NCBI GenBank assembly: GCA_035772405.1
Contig: JAYKKM010000428.1
Location: 5,930,501 to 5,994,500, forward strand
Origin: Chrysogorgia sp. JL179-B06
Lineage: Eukaryota > Cnidaria > Anthozoa > Scleralcyonacea > Chrysogorgiidae
DNA length: 64,000 nucleotides
Reading direction: 5' to 3'
A model generated the notes under the pieces. The model had not been told where the DNA came from. It made no database searches and saw only the letters and a program-made list of their open reading frames with translations. A program made the position numbers and the translations under genes. Below, in pieces: positions 48,401-56,129 of this stretch (positions within the stretch are counted from its first letter, which is position 1; every line of letters starts with the position of its first letter).

Positions 48401-51400
48401 AGCAAAGTTATTTGCGATCTCGCACAACAAAGTTTAACCGGTACAAGATTGCAGTAACAAACAAATATTAGTCCAAGCTTTTCGTCAATTTAGAAACGTT
48501 TCCTTCAACAATGATAATGGTTTAAGGGCTTGGGATTGTCGCTAATAAGGATATTTATTATGCACTCTTGAAATTCGGTCGCTTACCTATTAAAGTATTT
48601 AGCAAAACAATGCTTTAAAAGTAACAATTGCGTATTCTTCTTACCTGTATTCTGGACGCACGTGGTCAAAATTCTAGTGGCAGTTTTAAGTTGAAAAAGT
48701 CGCTCAAATTTCGCATTTGGGACGCTAAAAAGTGGTCGCTGATGCGCTATCAAAAAAAGACGAACGCTTATCTCGTAAAAAGTCGCTCATGACAGGTTAA
48801 ATTTCGTGTTTGGGACGCGAAAAAGCGGTCGCTGGTCGCGTTAGGCAGGTGGTCGCTCATTCCAGGTCAGACCTGGAAATAATTCCAACCTCTCTTGGAT
48901 CCTACGCTAAGGACCAAATAATTTCTTCGAAAACATGGTGGTCGCACTACGCTACGCAGGACTAAAAGTCTAAAACAATCGTTAATAAAGCCATGCCTAG
49001 CTGAAAACACGGTGGTCGCACTACGTTACGCAGGACTAAAAGTCTAAAACAATCGTTAATAAAGCCATGCCTAGCTGAAAACACGGCGGTGGTCGCACTA
49101 CGTTACGCAGGACTATAAGTCTAAAACAATCGTTAATAAAGCCATGCCTAGCTGAAAACACGGTGGTCGCACTACGTTTCGCAGGACTAAAAGTCTAAAA
49201 CAATAGTTAATAAAGCTGTGCCTAGCAATTTCCTAGTAGAACTGTAGCAAAATCCATTGAATTGAATACTAATCTTTTATCTTTAGAGTTTAGACAGTTG
49301 TGTAGCTACACAGACTAACCTGAACTGTTACACCTATACAAGCTACAGTGGCACTGCGGTAGTGCGGTACAGCCACAGGCCCACTGTGGCAGTGACCACA
49401 GGCCACACATGTTCTAAGCCTGGGGCTTAAGTGTAGTTAAGTTAGGAGTTGTGACTTGCCAGCCCAAAACTTTCTTACAACTAAAATATTTTCTTGGAAC
49501 GAGGATCCCAGGATCCACCACTATTTCCAGGTCTGTTCCAGGTACATTTTAACTACAATTCGTCCGTGCCAGAAAAAGTGGTCGTAAACGGCAGGTGGTC
49601 GTTAAAAGGCGTGTCGTAAAACTCAGGTTCTACTGTATATCGATATTTTCGATAAATATCGATATTTCAAAAATACGATATTCGATTTTTCGCATATCGA
49701 AAATATTGAAAGTTTCAACTTGACAACTTCATCTCTCTTTTTCGGCAATTAGTTTCGGTAAAGTTGAGAAAACACGTGTATGACGGCATTTGCAAATTCA
49801 AGTGATGAAAGCGTATCGGTTTAAAAGCGAGTAGCGTGGTTGTAAACACAATAAGTGTGATTCATAACTATAATTTTAGCAACACCACCCACCATTGGGA
49901 TTAACACAAGCGGCGGTTGATCATGTAAATGATTTTCCTCTCCTTTCGCAGTATGTCCGACGATATCTTGCAATTCCAGCAAGCAGCGCTCCGACTGAAA
50001 GACTGTTCAGCAAAGCCGGACAAATAGTAATGGCAAAGCAAGTCCAGCTTAAGCTGAACATGTTAGTGTTTCTTGCCGAACATTTATGAACAAACGTGCA
50101 AAATCGTTTATGCTTTAAGCTTGTAAATAATAATATAGATGTTTAAATTTGTCGGCTGGTCGTTGTTTGTGTATTTTCACTTGTCTGAAGATGATTTTGT
50201 TAATAAAATCGAAATATCACGTTTACAATAGTTTCCTCTTGTTTTAACTCCTATATTGCGTTTTTAAGGATGGCATTTTTCGGAATATGTTTTATTTTAT
50301 ACTTTCTAAAAATTCTGACACTGCTATAACAGGTCCCGATTACATGGTACCGGTTGAATTTTTTATCCGGGTGAATATTCGCGCGGATAGGCTTCCCGTT
50401 TGATAACACTAGTGTACTGTACGTCCAAAGTCCAAACCGTCTAAAAACTTTAATTGTGGAGAAACGAGACCTCGCAAAGCAAACAGCCCGTTTTCCCAGA
50501 AACTTAATTACTGTACGTTACAGAGTCCTCAAAAGCCTAAGAGAAGCCTAGGATTAGGAATTTGACTAGGATATATTTATTCCGCTTTAATAAACGCACA
50601 CATAAAATCTGTCGAAATTTGATATCAACAAACAATATAGGTATCAGCGTTTCCGACGTATACACTCAGAACAACTTCGGTTATGCCGACTCTTGCGTCC
50701 GGTTGAGTGAAGTCAGACCGCCCCTGCAAGACGAACGCAACCGAGACGCCAGATGAACGCAACCGAGACGCCAGACGAACGCAACCGAGACGCCAGACGA
50801 ACGCAACCGAGACGCCAGACGAACGCAACCGAGACGCCAGACGAACGCAACCGAGACGCCAGACGAACGCAACCGAGACGCAAGACGAACGCAACCGAGA
50901 CGCAGATGCACTGTTAGGTTATTTCTGTTAGGTTAGTACTCGCGCGTAACGAGTACTCGCGAGTGGAGGTTACCTTACTAGCGAGTGGTAATGTAACATG
51001 CAGTCAATTAGTAGTCCCACATGCTCAGTCTCTCTCATGAATCTACTAATTTAGCACTTCAAATAGCAGTGTGGATGGGTAGGGGGCTACGGACGGAGAA
51101 AATACAGCCGGGTTAGGGTTAGAAAACTAATTAGGCGGGGGATTAGGGTTAGAAAACTTAATTGTTAGGTGGGGGGTTAGGGTTAGGATCTTTGTTTTTG
51201 TGGATTGCGTACAAATGGAGATGCCGGACTGGATTCCTTTCTTTAGACACACATACTGGATAAGCCATACACTTTTGATGATCTCATTGTATCTCCAGTC
51301 AACAGGACGAAGGACAATAACACATAACTATTGTATAACATAGACTATTGTATAATGCTCCTAATACGTCTTTATTATTATTATAACGGCTAAACTGCAT

Positions 51401-51761
51401 AATGCAATGCCACTTTTGAGACATAGGTTGGAGACATTCATACATTGACAGCTACGGGTTATATATATTATATACATGTCTGTAGGGGTCAATTAGTTTT
51501 GATGCTTAGAATAGGGAGTGTAGTGGAGCCATGGAGCCTTTATATTTACATAAAGCTTGAAAAATTGGCATTGTATGTGCAGTTGCTCCGTTTGTTTCAA
51601 TGTTACTAAAGTTCTAAAGGAAAATGTGTTGTACCTTTTAGTCCAGGATCATCATCTGTTGCCCTGATATTCTTTATTCTGACTGATTTTCCACTTAGTG
51701 TAGAAAGAACTAGCCTCTGTCTATAGAAGTTACAGCCTTCGTAAGTCAAATCTGCGGCCAT
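27302..51761 (-). CDS. RCL1: RCL1, RNA 3'-terminal phosphate cyclase-like protein (nine exons)
   Basis: Nine exons on the minus strand: 51761-51635, 40585-40514, 39155-38980, 36739-36665, 35557-35433, 33265-33140, 32294-32138, 30758-30655, 27464-27302. They sum to 1125 nt: 374 residues plus stop (human RCL1 has 373). All introns are GT...AG. RCL1 is a nucleolar protein related to RtcA cyclases but without cyclase activity. With BMS1 and the U3 processome it acts in pre-18S rRNA cleavage. Typical residues: GCNFYRQRLVLSTLSG, GVTNDGIDPSVD, RIRGLSYSMRVSP, SDIYIYTDH, SPGFGLSLVAE, GGCVDSRHQSLALLFM. Intron 1 spans 11 kb and is filled with mobile elements. No coding damage seen. Confidence 0.96.
27505..27612 (-). 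repeat. SINE fragment in RCL1 intron 8 (same family as 45467)
   Basis: About 100 bp, starting at a TATAGTTTAG tail on the plus strand, line up with 45477-45580 at high similarity, including CGTTATCCGAGAAGA. The tRNA-like head is missing. Confidence 0.75.
27613..30654. other. RCL1 intron 8, remaining 3 kb: cluster of small inverted-repeat elements
   Basis: Recognised: a hairpin at ~29208-29331 with arms around TTTCATCAGGGG and loop GGGCTACGCCC. The motif AACTCATTAATAATTCATGA appears near 28998 and 29348, and inverted near 29716 and 29903. A GC-rich dispersed repeat end lies at ~28770-28862 with a C-run. A 13-G run is at 30291-30303. No gene seen. Confidence 0.6.
30655..30758 (-). CDS. RCL1: RCL1 exon 8
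   Basis: 104 nt, acceptor TTTCAG, donor GTAAGT. Encodes GGCVDSRHQSLALLFMVLGQ. Confidence 0.95.
31027..31316. repeat. 58-bp satellite, five copies
   Basis: Copies start at 31027, 31085, 31143, 31201 and 31259, each beginning GAGACAAGTT. Copies 2 and 4 share ATAATGCGAGCATC, and copies 3 and 5 share TAATATTGTGAGCATC, so the array alternates with a 116-bp higher period. It is in RCL1 intron 7. Confidence 0.93.
31430..31510 (+). repeat. tRNA-derived SINE head or tRNA relic
   Basis: GAGTTCAAATCC near 31488 is a good polymerase III B box. The preceding GGACCGGAATCCCGAAGG looks like an anticodon arm. The A-box side is poor and no full cloverleaf forms, so not called a tRNA gene. Confidence 0.5.
32138..32294 (-). 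CDS. RCL1: RCL1 exon 7
   Basis: 157 nt, acceptor CTGTAG, donor GTATAA. Encodes SPGFGLSLVAESTKG and PEDIGKQTAVSLLQEIYR. Confidence 0.95.
32449..32845. mobile_element. Foldback element with ~120-bp arms in RCL1 intron 6
   Basis: The left arm (32449-32570, with GAGATATATCAGTTTGTTTG) returns inverted at 32720-32845 with few differences. The ~150-bp middle is AT-rich. It begins 155 bp upstream of exon 7 on the transcript strand and can form a long hairpin in the pre-mRNA. Confidence 0.82.
33140..33265 (-). CDS. RCL1: RCL1 exon 6
   Basis: 126 nt, acceptor TGCTAG, donor GTAAAA. Encodes YSMRVSPAMSNRIVDAAR and SDIYIYTDHCKG. Confidence 0.95.
33266..35432. other. RCL1 intron 5: several MITE-like repeats
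   Basis: Region 33480-33785 has repeated TTTCAGCCCGG/CCGGGCTGAAA motifs and looks like one MITE. 33800-33935 is a ~135-bp inverted repeat (CGCTCGCCG...CGGCGAGCG). 34090-34160 is a hairpin (GTTTATGGGCAGTTACAA). No coding exon seen apart from the flanking RCL1 exons. Confidence 0.6.
35433..35557 (-). CDS. RCL1: RCL1 exon 5
   Basis: 125 nt, acceptor TTTTAG, donor GTATCC. Encodes the Gly-rich RGAPPEGGGEVIFSCPV and FTDPGKIKRIRG. Confidence 0.93.
35558..36664. other. RCL1 intron 4, nothing recognised
   Basis: AT-rich, no element or exon I could name. A short inverted pair around GTTTGATCAT near 35670 and 35725 is weak. Confidence 0.5.
36665..36739 (-). CDS. RCL1: RCL1 exon 4
   Basis: 75 nt, 25 whole codons, acceptor GCTAG, donor GTAAAA. 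Encodes VDIIKTVSIPLIKRF onward. Confidence 0.92.
36740..38979. other. RCL1 intron 3: nested MITE-like repeats
   Basis: An outer pair ATATTCATAATACCAC (36841-36856, inverted near 37631-37646) encloses a repeat at ~37105-37505 rich in AGGGTGACCCT. At 38408-38490 is a GGCCGTCC...GGACGGCC inverted repeat. No gene seen. Confidence 0.6.
38980..39155 (-). CDS. RCL1: RCL1 exon 3
   Basis: 176 nt, acceptor TCTCAG, donor GTGAGT. Encodes PGLLIGGNIDHECSV and RGVTNDGIDPS. Confidence 0.95.
39156..40513. other. RCL1 intron 2: hairpin repeats and tRNA-like piece
   Basis: 39190-39292 is a hairpin with arms TTTTCTAAGATCCAACCGAG. CTCGCAAAATATCCTTCCC occurs twice (39295 and 39497). 39800-39945 is a foldback with arms around ATAATACGGTCG. 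A tRNA-like relic sits between. Confidence 0.6.
39418..39495 (+). repeat. tRNA-derived relic
   Basis: GTGGCTTAGTTGTCAGAGCG is a clear A-box/D-arm, followed by an anticodon-like stem CCGC...GCGG and GAGTTCAACTG as T-arm. Acceptor ends do not pair, so a SINE head or pseudogene is more likely than a working tRNA. Confidence 0.55.
40514..40585 (-). CDS. RCL1: RCL1 exon 2
   Basis: 72 nt, acceptor TTTAG, donor GTAATT. Encodes FEAGFIRLLDKLTNG and following residues. The split Asp codon joins exon 1. Confidence 0.93.
41310..42935 (+). pseudogene. LINE ORF2 3' part, split by a hAT insertion
   Basis: Near 41322 the reading YGSETWTIYFC and then RRLNFHLRNLRRI match a common LINE region downstream of the RT core. 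It resumes at ~42590 with GHIRRMQ and ends with a zinc-finger-like CIKCNEACRPRVGLFSYS at 42863-42920. Several frameshifts. The ~1.2 kb between includes the 721-bp hAT at 41766. I cannot name the clade. Confidence 0.7.
41766..42486 (+). mobile_element. hAT deletion derivative with 8-bp target duplication
   Basis: 721 bp flanked by exact ACATGCGA on both sides (41758-41765, 42487-42494). Ends CTAGTGCTGTGC and GCACACCTCT are imperfect inverted repeats of hAT type, and GCCGGAGC-like motifs recur near both. At ~41990-42090 it keeps a hAT C-terminal dimerisation piece (EWPALTRLALSYPSCPPSS). The rest of the transposase is gone. Confidence 0.88.
43216..43796. mobile_element. 581-bp MITE with TTAA target duplication
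   Basis: Starts AGTGGCACTACGATG, ends GATCGTAGTACCACT. TTAA on both sides (43212-43215, 43797-43800). TTAA fits piggyBac or Kolobok; without a transposase I cannot choose. Confidence 0.85.
44380..45006. mobile_element. 627-bp hAT MITE with 8-bp target duplication
   Basis: Starts CAGTGGCGTAAC, ends GTTACGCCACTG. TAACATCT on both sides (44372-44379, 45007-45014). These are typical hAT ends. No transposase inside. Confidence 0.9.
45020..46035 (-). pseudogene. Old hAT transposase remnant, split by a SINE
   Basis: Minus strand. At 46033-45745: NAVLPVLSNRFVDYENDGRI and then EILLLCEHFSEPL. After the SINE, at ~45430-45060: FPNLCLLASLIVTLISGSN, VERMFSFVTNILSDKLYNP and an acidic tail. The order and the ERMFS-like motif fit the C-terminal half of a hAT transposase. 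Stops and frame changes make it non-functional. Confidence 0.7.
45467..45738 (-). repeat. tRNA-headed SINE with CTAAA-type tail
   Basis: On the minus strand the head at ~45735-45660 has CAGGTTCAAATCCTGGGTCGG (B box inside). The body follows and the tail is AAACTAAACTAAA (45467-45480). A second partial copy is at 27505. It lies within the old hAT gene. The body resembles a SINE common in sea anemones and corals as I remember it; not checked. Confidence 0.78.
46052..47345. repeat. Three direct copies of a ~250-bp repeat
   Basis: Copies at ~46052-46160 (partial), 46195-46440 and 47032-47340 share GAAGTTTGAAATGTGTCGAA and TTCACTGCAGATGCGAGTA. Copy 3 has an extra ~48 bp before the last block. The 3' ends are rich in GAGTACTCG. 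The 140-codon open frame at 46638-47060 matches nothing I know. Confidence 0.8.
47820..49635. mobile_element. Pogo/Tigger-like MITE (1.8 kb) with TA duplication
   Basis: Ends CAGTAGAACCTGAGTTTTAC and its inverse, about 23 bp exact, flanked by TA (47818-47819, 49636-49637). Subterminal GTGGTCGTAAA motifs recur on both sides. Contains the 74-bp satellite and no transposase. Confidence 0.85.
48937..49228. repeat. 74-bp satellite, four copies, inside the pogo-like MITE
   Basis: Copies begin GGTGGTCGCACTACG at 48937, 49011, 49088 and 49162. The third follows a 3-nt insertion (CGG). The copies differ at only a few bases. Confidence 0.93.
49895..50089 (+). pseudogene. hAT C-terminal dimerisation fragment
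   Basis: 64 codons. FPLLSQYVRRYLAIPASSAP followed by TERLFSKAG is the hAT dimerisation motif. It is preceded by ATATCGATA-rich sequence (49640-49700). The rest of the transposase is absent. Confidence 0.82.
51105..51187. repeat. Interstitial telomere-like TTAGGG stretch
   Basis: GGGTTAGGGTTAG occurs at 51109, TTAGGGTTAG at ~51143 and GGTTAGGGTTAGG at ~51175, separated by AAAACT-type spacers. The repeat is imperfect. Confidence 0.7.
51635..51761 (-). CDS. RCL1: RCL1 exon 1
   Basis: Start codon 51761-51759, 42 codons plus 1 nt, beginning MAADLTYEGCNF. Donor GTACAA at 51634. Matches the RCL1 N-terminus through ATDDDPGLK. Confidence 0.95.
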
Positions 51762-51830
51762 GTTTTTTTTAGATTCTTCTTATCAGTGCCGAAGGTGATC
51801 CGACAATATCCGAAGATTAATTTGAAAGCA
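51762..51830. promoter_or_regulatory. Shared bidirectional promoter of RCL1 and POLR2F
   Basis: Only 69 bp separate the two divergent start codons. The segment has a pyrimidine-rich TTTTTTTTAGATTCTTCTTA and a CCGAAGGTGATCCG core, and no TATA box. The 5' UTRs must be very short, overlap, or be spliced. Both genes are growth-related housekeeping genes, which fits a common control. Confidence 0.8.
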
Positions 51831-51856
51831 ATGGCGGACGAAGACGGTGGTGACGG
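51831..51856 (+). CDS. POLR2F: POLR2F exon 1
   Basis: 26 nt from the ATG to donor GTAAGT at 51857. Encodes MADEDGGD plus 2 nt. Confidence 0.93.
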
Positions 51857-54800
51857 GTAAGTTTGGGTTTAGGGTTTAGAGCGTCCCGGTTTGATAGAAA
51901 TTAGAAATCGTTTTTGCATGTTTAATGTGCTTTTAACCTTGAAATTTTTAATCAGATTCGGCGAAGATGTAGATCAGTTCGAAGACGAGGAACCACTGGA
52001 AGATGTGGAGGATTTAGATCAGGTACAGTGGTACACTATATGATATATGATATATCTAATTATAAACTGTATTAAGCCTTGCGGCGCAGTCTGCAGAGTA
52101 TGACAAGGTTGATACCAAACTGGAAATAAACGTAGATTCAGTAAATCATGAGTAAAGATTGTGAATTTATATTTCGATACAAAGTTTGAAGCATGTCAAA
52201 CAAATTCATGAGGAAATGGATCCGTAAAGTACTTTAAATGTTATCAGAAGATAAGTATATCAACTTACATGTACATGATCATGTACGTCTGTGGTTGCCT
52301 TTCTTAAAGGAAAAATAACTTTATCAAGCTGAGGTGCTCAAGTGAGAATAAATTAGTATTGAAAAGGTTATTTGGGCAATAAATTTCCTTGTATTACTAG
52401 TGCAGCCATTATGATTATTTTCCATGCTGCATCAAAATGTTATGCCATGCCAAATATTGACAACAAAAAATTAAGTAGTTTACGCCACACCAAAATTGTC
52501 TCTAGCAAGTCTGCTACACCAAGATATTTAGCATAACATCGATTCCATTTCCACTATGGGTCTATCCTGCATTGCAGGCGTTCCATTTGGGGGAGGGCAG
52601 GCGCGTAGGTTGTGGTATTGAGGAACGAGTGGGAGAATGGGGAGGGGGGCGAAAGGAACACCTGCCAAAATCATATTCATAAAAGCGTACAAACTCCACC
52701 AAAAGTATTGGCTAAATTCCCATTGGTTCATTCAAGTCTAATGTAAATAAACTGTCAAACCTCCCCAAAACCTTAAAGGAACTCATTAATATTTCATGGC
52801 ATATGGTGGAGACAGTGCTGGATTTACCCCATGAATTTAATCTTAATCCATGGCTGTTTTGCACCTACTGCATTTGGGAAAGCTATCACTTCACAACACA
52901 AATAACGATAGACTAACTCTGTCATTTGTCCGCTTGAGAGTATTTCTTAACATTGTTGAAACTAGATCGTTGAAGCAAGCTCTCCCGGAATCAGTGCGTC
53001 TTCACTGACTGATTTTAAACCGGCCAAATTGTCAAACAACCATCACAGATTATGTTTGCGTCCATCGGGAACGTCCAAGAGTCAGACAAGCTTGATTAAA
53101 ATAAAAACCGGTATAAAACCGTCTGCCTCAAAACCGTTTAAACTGTAAAACCGGTTTTTCATAATTTCAGAAATTAACGCAGTATTCCAGTATTGAATGT
53201 AATTTGGCAATAACCACTTTATAGTAATAAATGACTGCATAACTCAACACAAATTAGAAAAATATTGCACAATTACGACAAAAAACTGAGAACAATACGT
53301 GAGTGTTTAGCGATAAGCCAGGTTCGCTAACTTTAATTTTATAATTTTTCTTTTCTCATCTTTAATATAATAATATGAATATTAAGCATTACACAAATTT
53401 ATATAATTATGAATAACTAAGTCAGTGCAGTATGGTCAAAAGTTTCAAGAGTTCACAAGTTTTTAGCCAAGAAAACCAATATATCGACCTTGTGTGCTTT
53501 TAGTAGTGACACTGAAAAGACGCTCAGAGGAGTAGCTTGTACCACAAACACACAAGTATTTGCGTGCAATTTTGGGTTGATGGCTGTCGACATTTGCCTT
53601 GTTTCCCGAGCTCTTGTGCCTTCGCAGGATGATGATTGCGGGTCGAGATGTCGTTGAAGGTTGGAAGTATTTCTTCCGGCAGCAGAAACCTTTTGGAGGC
53701 AAAGCTTGCACGTTGGCATGGCGTTGTCGTCTTCATCTGCTTTGAACCCAAAATATTGCCAACTGGAGATGTAGAAGACTTTTTTGAAAGCAATTCGGCA
53801 GCACTAACATTTGTTGTAGCCATGTTTGTCCTGATAATTTGCAAAAGGTTTTATTGTCTGTAAATCTGGTATGAAATTATTAGCCTGCAAATGAATTTTA
53901 CACCGTGGATATGCGTTTATAAGTGATTGGTTGAATTGCACAAAAACGGTTTAATAAAAAATCCGAAAAAAACCGGTAAACTGCCCAAGCTTAGAGTCAG
54001 ATATCCAAGCAGTACTGAAACACACAAACTTGTCTCTTCACAACTCTATCTTGCTTATAGCTGTCGACAAATGCCACTGTTGAGCCATGGACTGCTATTA
54101 GGTATTTTAAAAGCGTCGATTCCCATGGACTGACAAAGTGAAGAAAAAATCATGTTTTCTCCATCAATGTTCTCATCAGTGTTAAAATTTACCGTGCAAC
54201 AAGAGACCTCTCCAAACTTACAATACAATGTTTATTTTAACACTGAAGCTTTACCAAAATACTGAAGTATTATTTATTTATTTATTTATTTCGTTTCACA
54301 ACAAATATTGGAATGTGTAGTGATTAAGATTAATATAAGAATAAGTTATTTGCTAAGGTTATATTATAAGTATAGTACTGTACATGTGGCAGGGTGGCCG
54401 CAACAGCAATCGCCAATTGCTGCGCTTCTTGGGTGAAAAAGGAATTAATAAATTACCGTAAACTGCGGAATATAAGCCCTGGGATTATACAATTTCGTAA
54501 GGGGTTTTGGGTGGGCTTATAAACGGGGGGGGGGGGCTTATATTCGAGGGGGGCTTATAAGCGGAATAAAAAAACGTTTGGGAATGATCGAACTGCTAGT
54601 GGAATAAATTGAGACTAACATACGGCATTATCAATATACGTTTTTTATTTACTGGTCTTTAATTAATCAAGCACCTAACTTTCACAATAAATCAACAAAA
54701 ACACATACCAGTTTTCTAAACAAAACAAAGGTAACAACCCGAATGTGACCAATAACTCAACAAAACGGACGTCCTACTTCATCTTGACAAATATTAAACA

Positions 54801-55528
54801 GTTTTAGCGTCAGTCTGATATACTGAGTAAACTGTTACACCTCCAAAGCCCAAAATTCCGTAAGATTACATTACTAGCAAGAGAGATGGGGTAGGGGTGG
54901 ATAAACGTTGATTTTTAGAGGGGGCTTATATTCGGGGGGGGCTTATAACCGGAATATAATTTCTGTTTGTAGATAGATGGGGTTATAAAGAGGGGGGGGC
55001 TTATAAACGGGAGGGCTTATATTCCGCAGTTTTTGGTAGGCCTGGAGCGGGACGCCTTGTCGTGTGAGCTCTCGTGCGGAAGTAATTTTATTAATATGTA
55101 CTAATGTGCATATCTTTTTATTGATTGTTTTGCTGAGTAAACAATGTCAATCATGCTAATGAGGTTTGTAGTATTATTTTTTTTGTATTTTAACATTACT
55201 TACACAATTTATTATCTTTTCATTAAAGCCTTTGGATGAAGGTGGTGGATTTGAAGTGTTGCCCGATGGTGAAGAGAGCCAGGAGCCAACCAAACGTGTT
55301 ACAACACCTTACATGACAAAATATGAGAGAGCAAGGGTTTTAGGTACAAGGGCTTTGCAGATCAGTATGGGAGCACCTGTCATGGTAGAACTTGAAGGTG
55401 AAACCGATCCTTTACAAATTGCCATGAAGGAATTGAAGGCCCAAAAAATTCCCATAATAATTCGTCGGTACATGCCGGATGGGAGCCACGAAGACTGGGG
55501 AATTGATGAACTTATTATCACAGAGTAA
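51831..55528 (+). CDS. POLR2F: POLR2F, RNA polymerase I/II/III subunit RPABC2 (RPB6)
   Basis: Three exons: 51831-51856, 51956-52022, 55229-55528, giving 130 residues (human 127). All junctions GT...AG. The acidic N-terminus ([20 protein letters not shown]...) is followed by the conserved core: [51 protein letters not shown] and the end DELIITE. RPB6 is a small subunit shared by all three nuclear polymerases; it helps hold the clamp and assemble the largest subunit. The first exons encode only the acidic tail; the whole folded core is in exon 3. Intron 2 is 3.2 kb with mobile elements. A likely poly(A) signal ATTAAA is at 55718. Confidence 0.97.
51956..52022 (+). CDS. POLR2F: POLR2F exon 2
   Basis: 67 nt, acceptor AATCAG, donor GTACAG. 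Encodes [20 protein letters not shown] and two more residues. Confidence 0.92.
53456..53845 (-). pseudogene. Internally deleted hAT gene: BED zinc finger joined to C-terminus
   Basis: Minus strand. A BED-type finger ([17 protein letters not shown], then SNLQRHLD) at ~53720-53650 is followed after ~80 nt by hAT C-terminal pieces (SSERLFS around 53520 and [13 protein letters not shown]), with frame changes. The whole catalytic domain is missing. Confidence 0.75.
54463..55039. mobile_element. MITE with GCGGAATATAAGCCC inverted ends
   Basis: Starts TACCGTAAACTGCGGAATAT and ends ATATTCCGCAGTTTTTGGTA. The subterminal zones repeat GGGGGCTTATA many times with long G-runs. Target duplication probably TA. 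No coding. Confidence 0.8.
55229..55528 (+). CDS. POLR2F: POLR2F exon 3 (conserved core)
   Basis: 300 nt including TAA, acceptor TTAAAG. It carries the entire conserved RPB6 fold. Confidence 0.97.
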   Translation, partial: PLDEGGGFEVLPDGEESQEPTKRVTTPYMTKYERARVLGTRALQISMGAPVMVELEGETDPLQIAMKELKAQKIPIIIRRYMPDGSHEDWGIDELIITE

Positions 55529-56129
55529 CCTATTTACCTTTCACCATCTTGTAAACTTTAATCCAGTAGATGGCATCATTTAACCATGGGGTCCTTTACA
55601 TGGAGACAACATAATTTTGGAAGTACCAGTGTATGATAGTTTTCAAGGACACTAATATTTTAATTTTTTTTCACTAAATTTTAATGTCAACTGGTATAAA
55701 GTGTCATGGATAAATATATTAAATATTAATATACAGCCTTAAACAGCTGTCATCTTTTTCAGTACATATAGGATTAATGTTAATTGTTTGCAGGAATGAA
55801 AAAATCTAATGGCACTAGTTTAGTTCTCAAGCTGATGCTATGTGATAAAAAATGTACGAATACCAATATCTGGCATGTTTGATAGGCATGTGGTAAGGTG
55901 GTATACTGTAATATTAATGCATAATGTATATATTTAGTTACTGCATGCTATCTTTTTTAATGGTGTGATAACAAATCATTCAGAGAAACATTGCCAACTC
56001 CTTTTATTGGTTTGAAGTTTGGAGGAGAATGCTATACTTTCATTGTACAATCTGCCATTCGTTTTAATTAAATATTTTGCACATGTATTCATTCCGTTGC
56101 TATACAACTGCTGCAAAGGTAGGTAATTT
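55529..56129. other. POLR2F 3' UTR and flank
   Basis: AT-rich. ATTAAA at 55718-55723 is the best polyadenylation signal. No other feature seen. Confidence 0.5.

Larger units (their letters stand above)
47366..50927. mobile_element. 3.56-kb element with 16-bp inverted ends and subterminal repeat arrays
   Basis: Exact ends CAGAAATAACCTAACA (47366-47381) and TGTTAGGTTATTTCTG (50912-50927). Just inside the left end is an array of GCGTCTTGCGGTTCGT-type units. Inside the right end are about eight copies of a 22-bp unit containing ACGAACGCAACCGAGACG (50727-50907). The arrays are inverted relative to each other. The flanking GAGTACTCG repeat is interrupted by it, as copy 2 of that repeat shows. No transposase of its own seen; a pogo-like MITE and a hAT piece are inside. 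Confidence 0.72.
40586..51634. other. RCL1: RCL1 intron 1 (11 kb), largely mobile elements
   Basis: Contents in order: PLE-like terminus (41490), LINE piece with hAT insertion, TTAA element, hAT MITE, old hAT gene with a SINE, three copies of a ~250-bp repeat (46052-47340), the 47366-50927 element with a pogo-like MITE and hAT piece inside, TTAGGG-rich stretch (51105-51187). Gaps of 300-900 bp between these are AT-rich with nothing recognisable. Confidence 0.75.
52023..55228. other. POLR2F: POLR2F intron 2 with several mobile elements
   Basis: 52560-52670: a GCAGGCGTTCC...GGAACACCTGC inverted-repeat element. 53456-53845: hAT relic. 54280-54465: a repeat ending in (ATTT)n, probably a SINE or LINE 3' end on the minus strand. 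54463-55039: a GGGCTTATA-rich MITE. The rest is AT-rich without recognisable content. Confidence 0.65.

Noticed and set aside
50625..50931. Long open frames on both strands with a 22-residue repeat
   Set aside because: They arise from the stop-free 22-bp tandem array; every frame is open and repeats after 66 nt. No start context or conservation.
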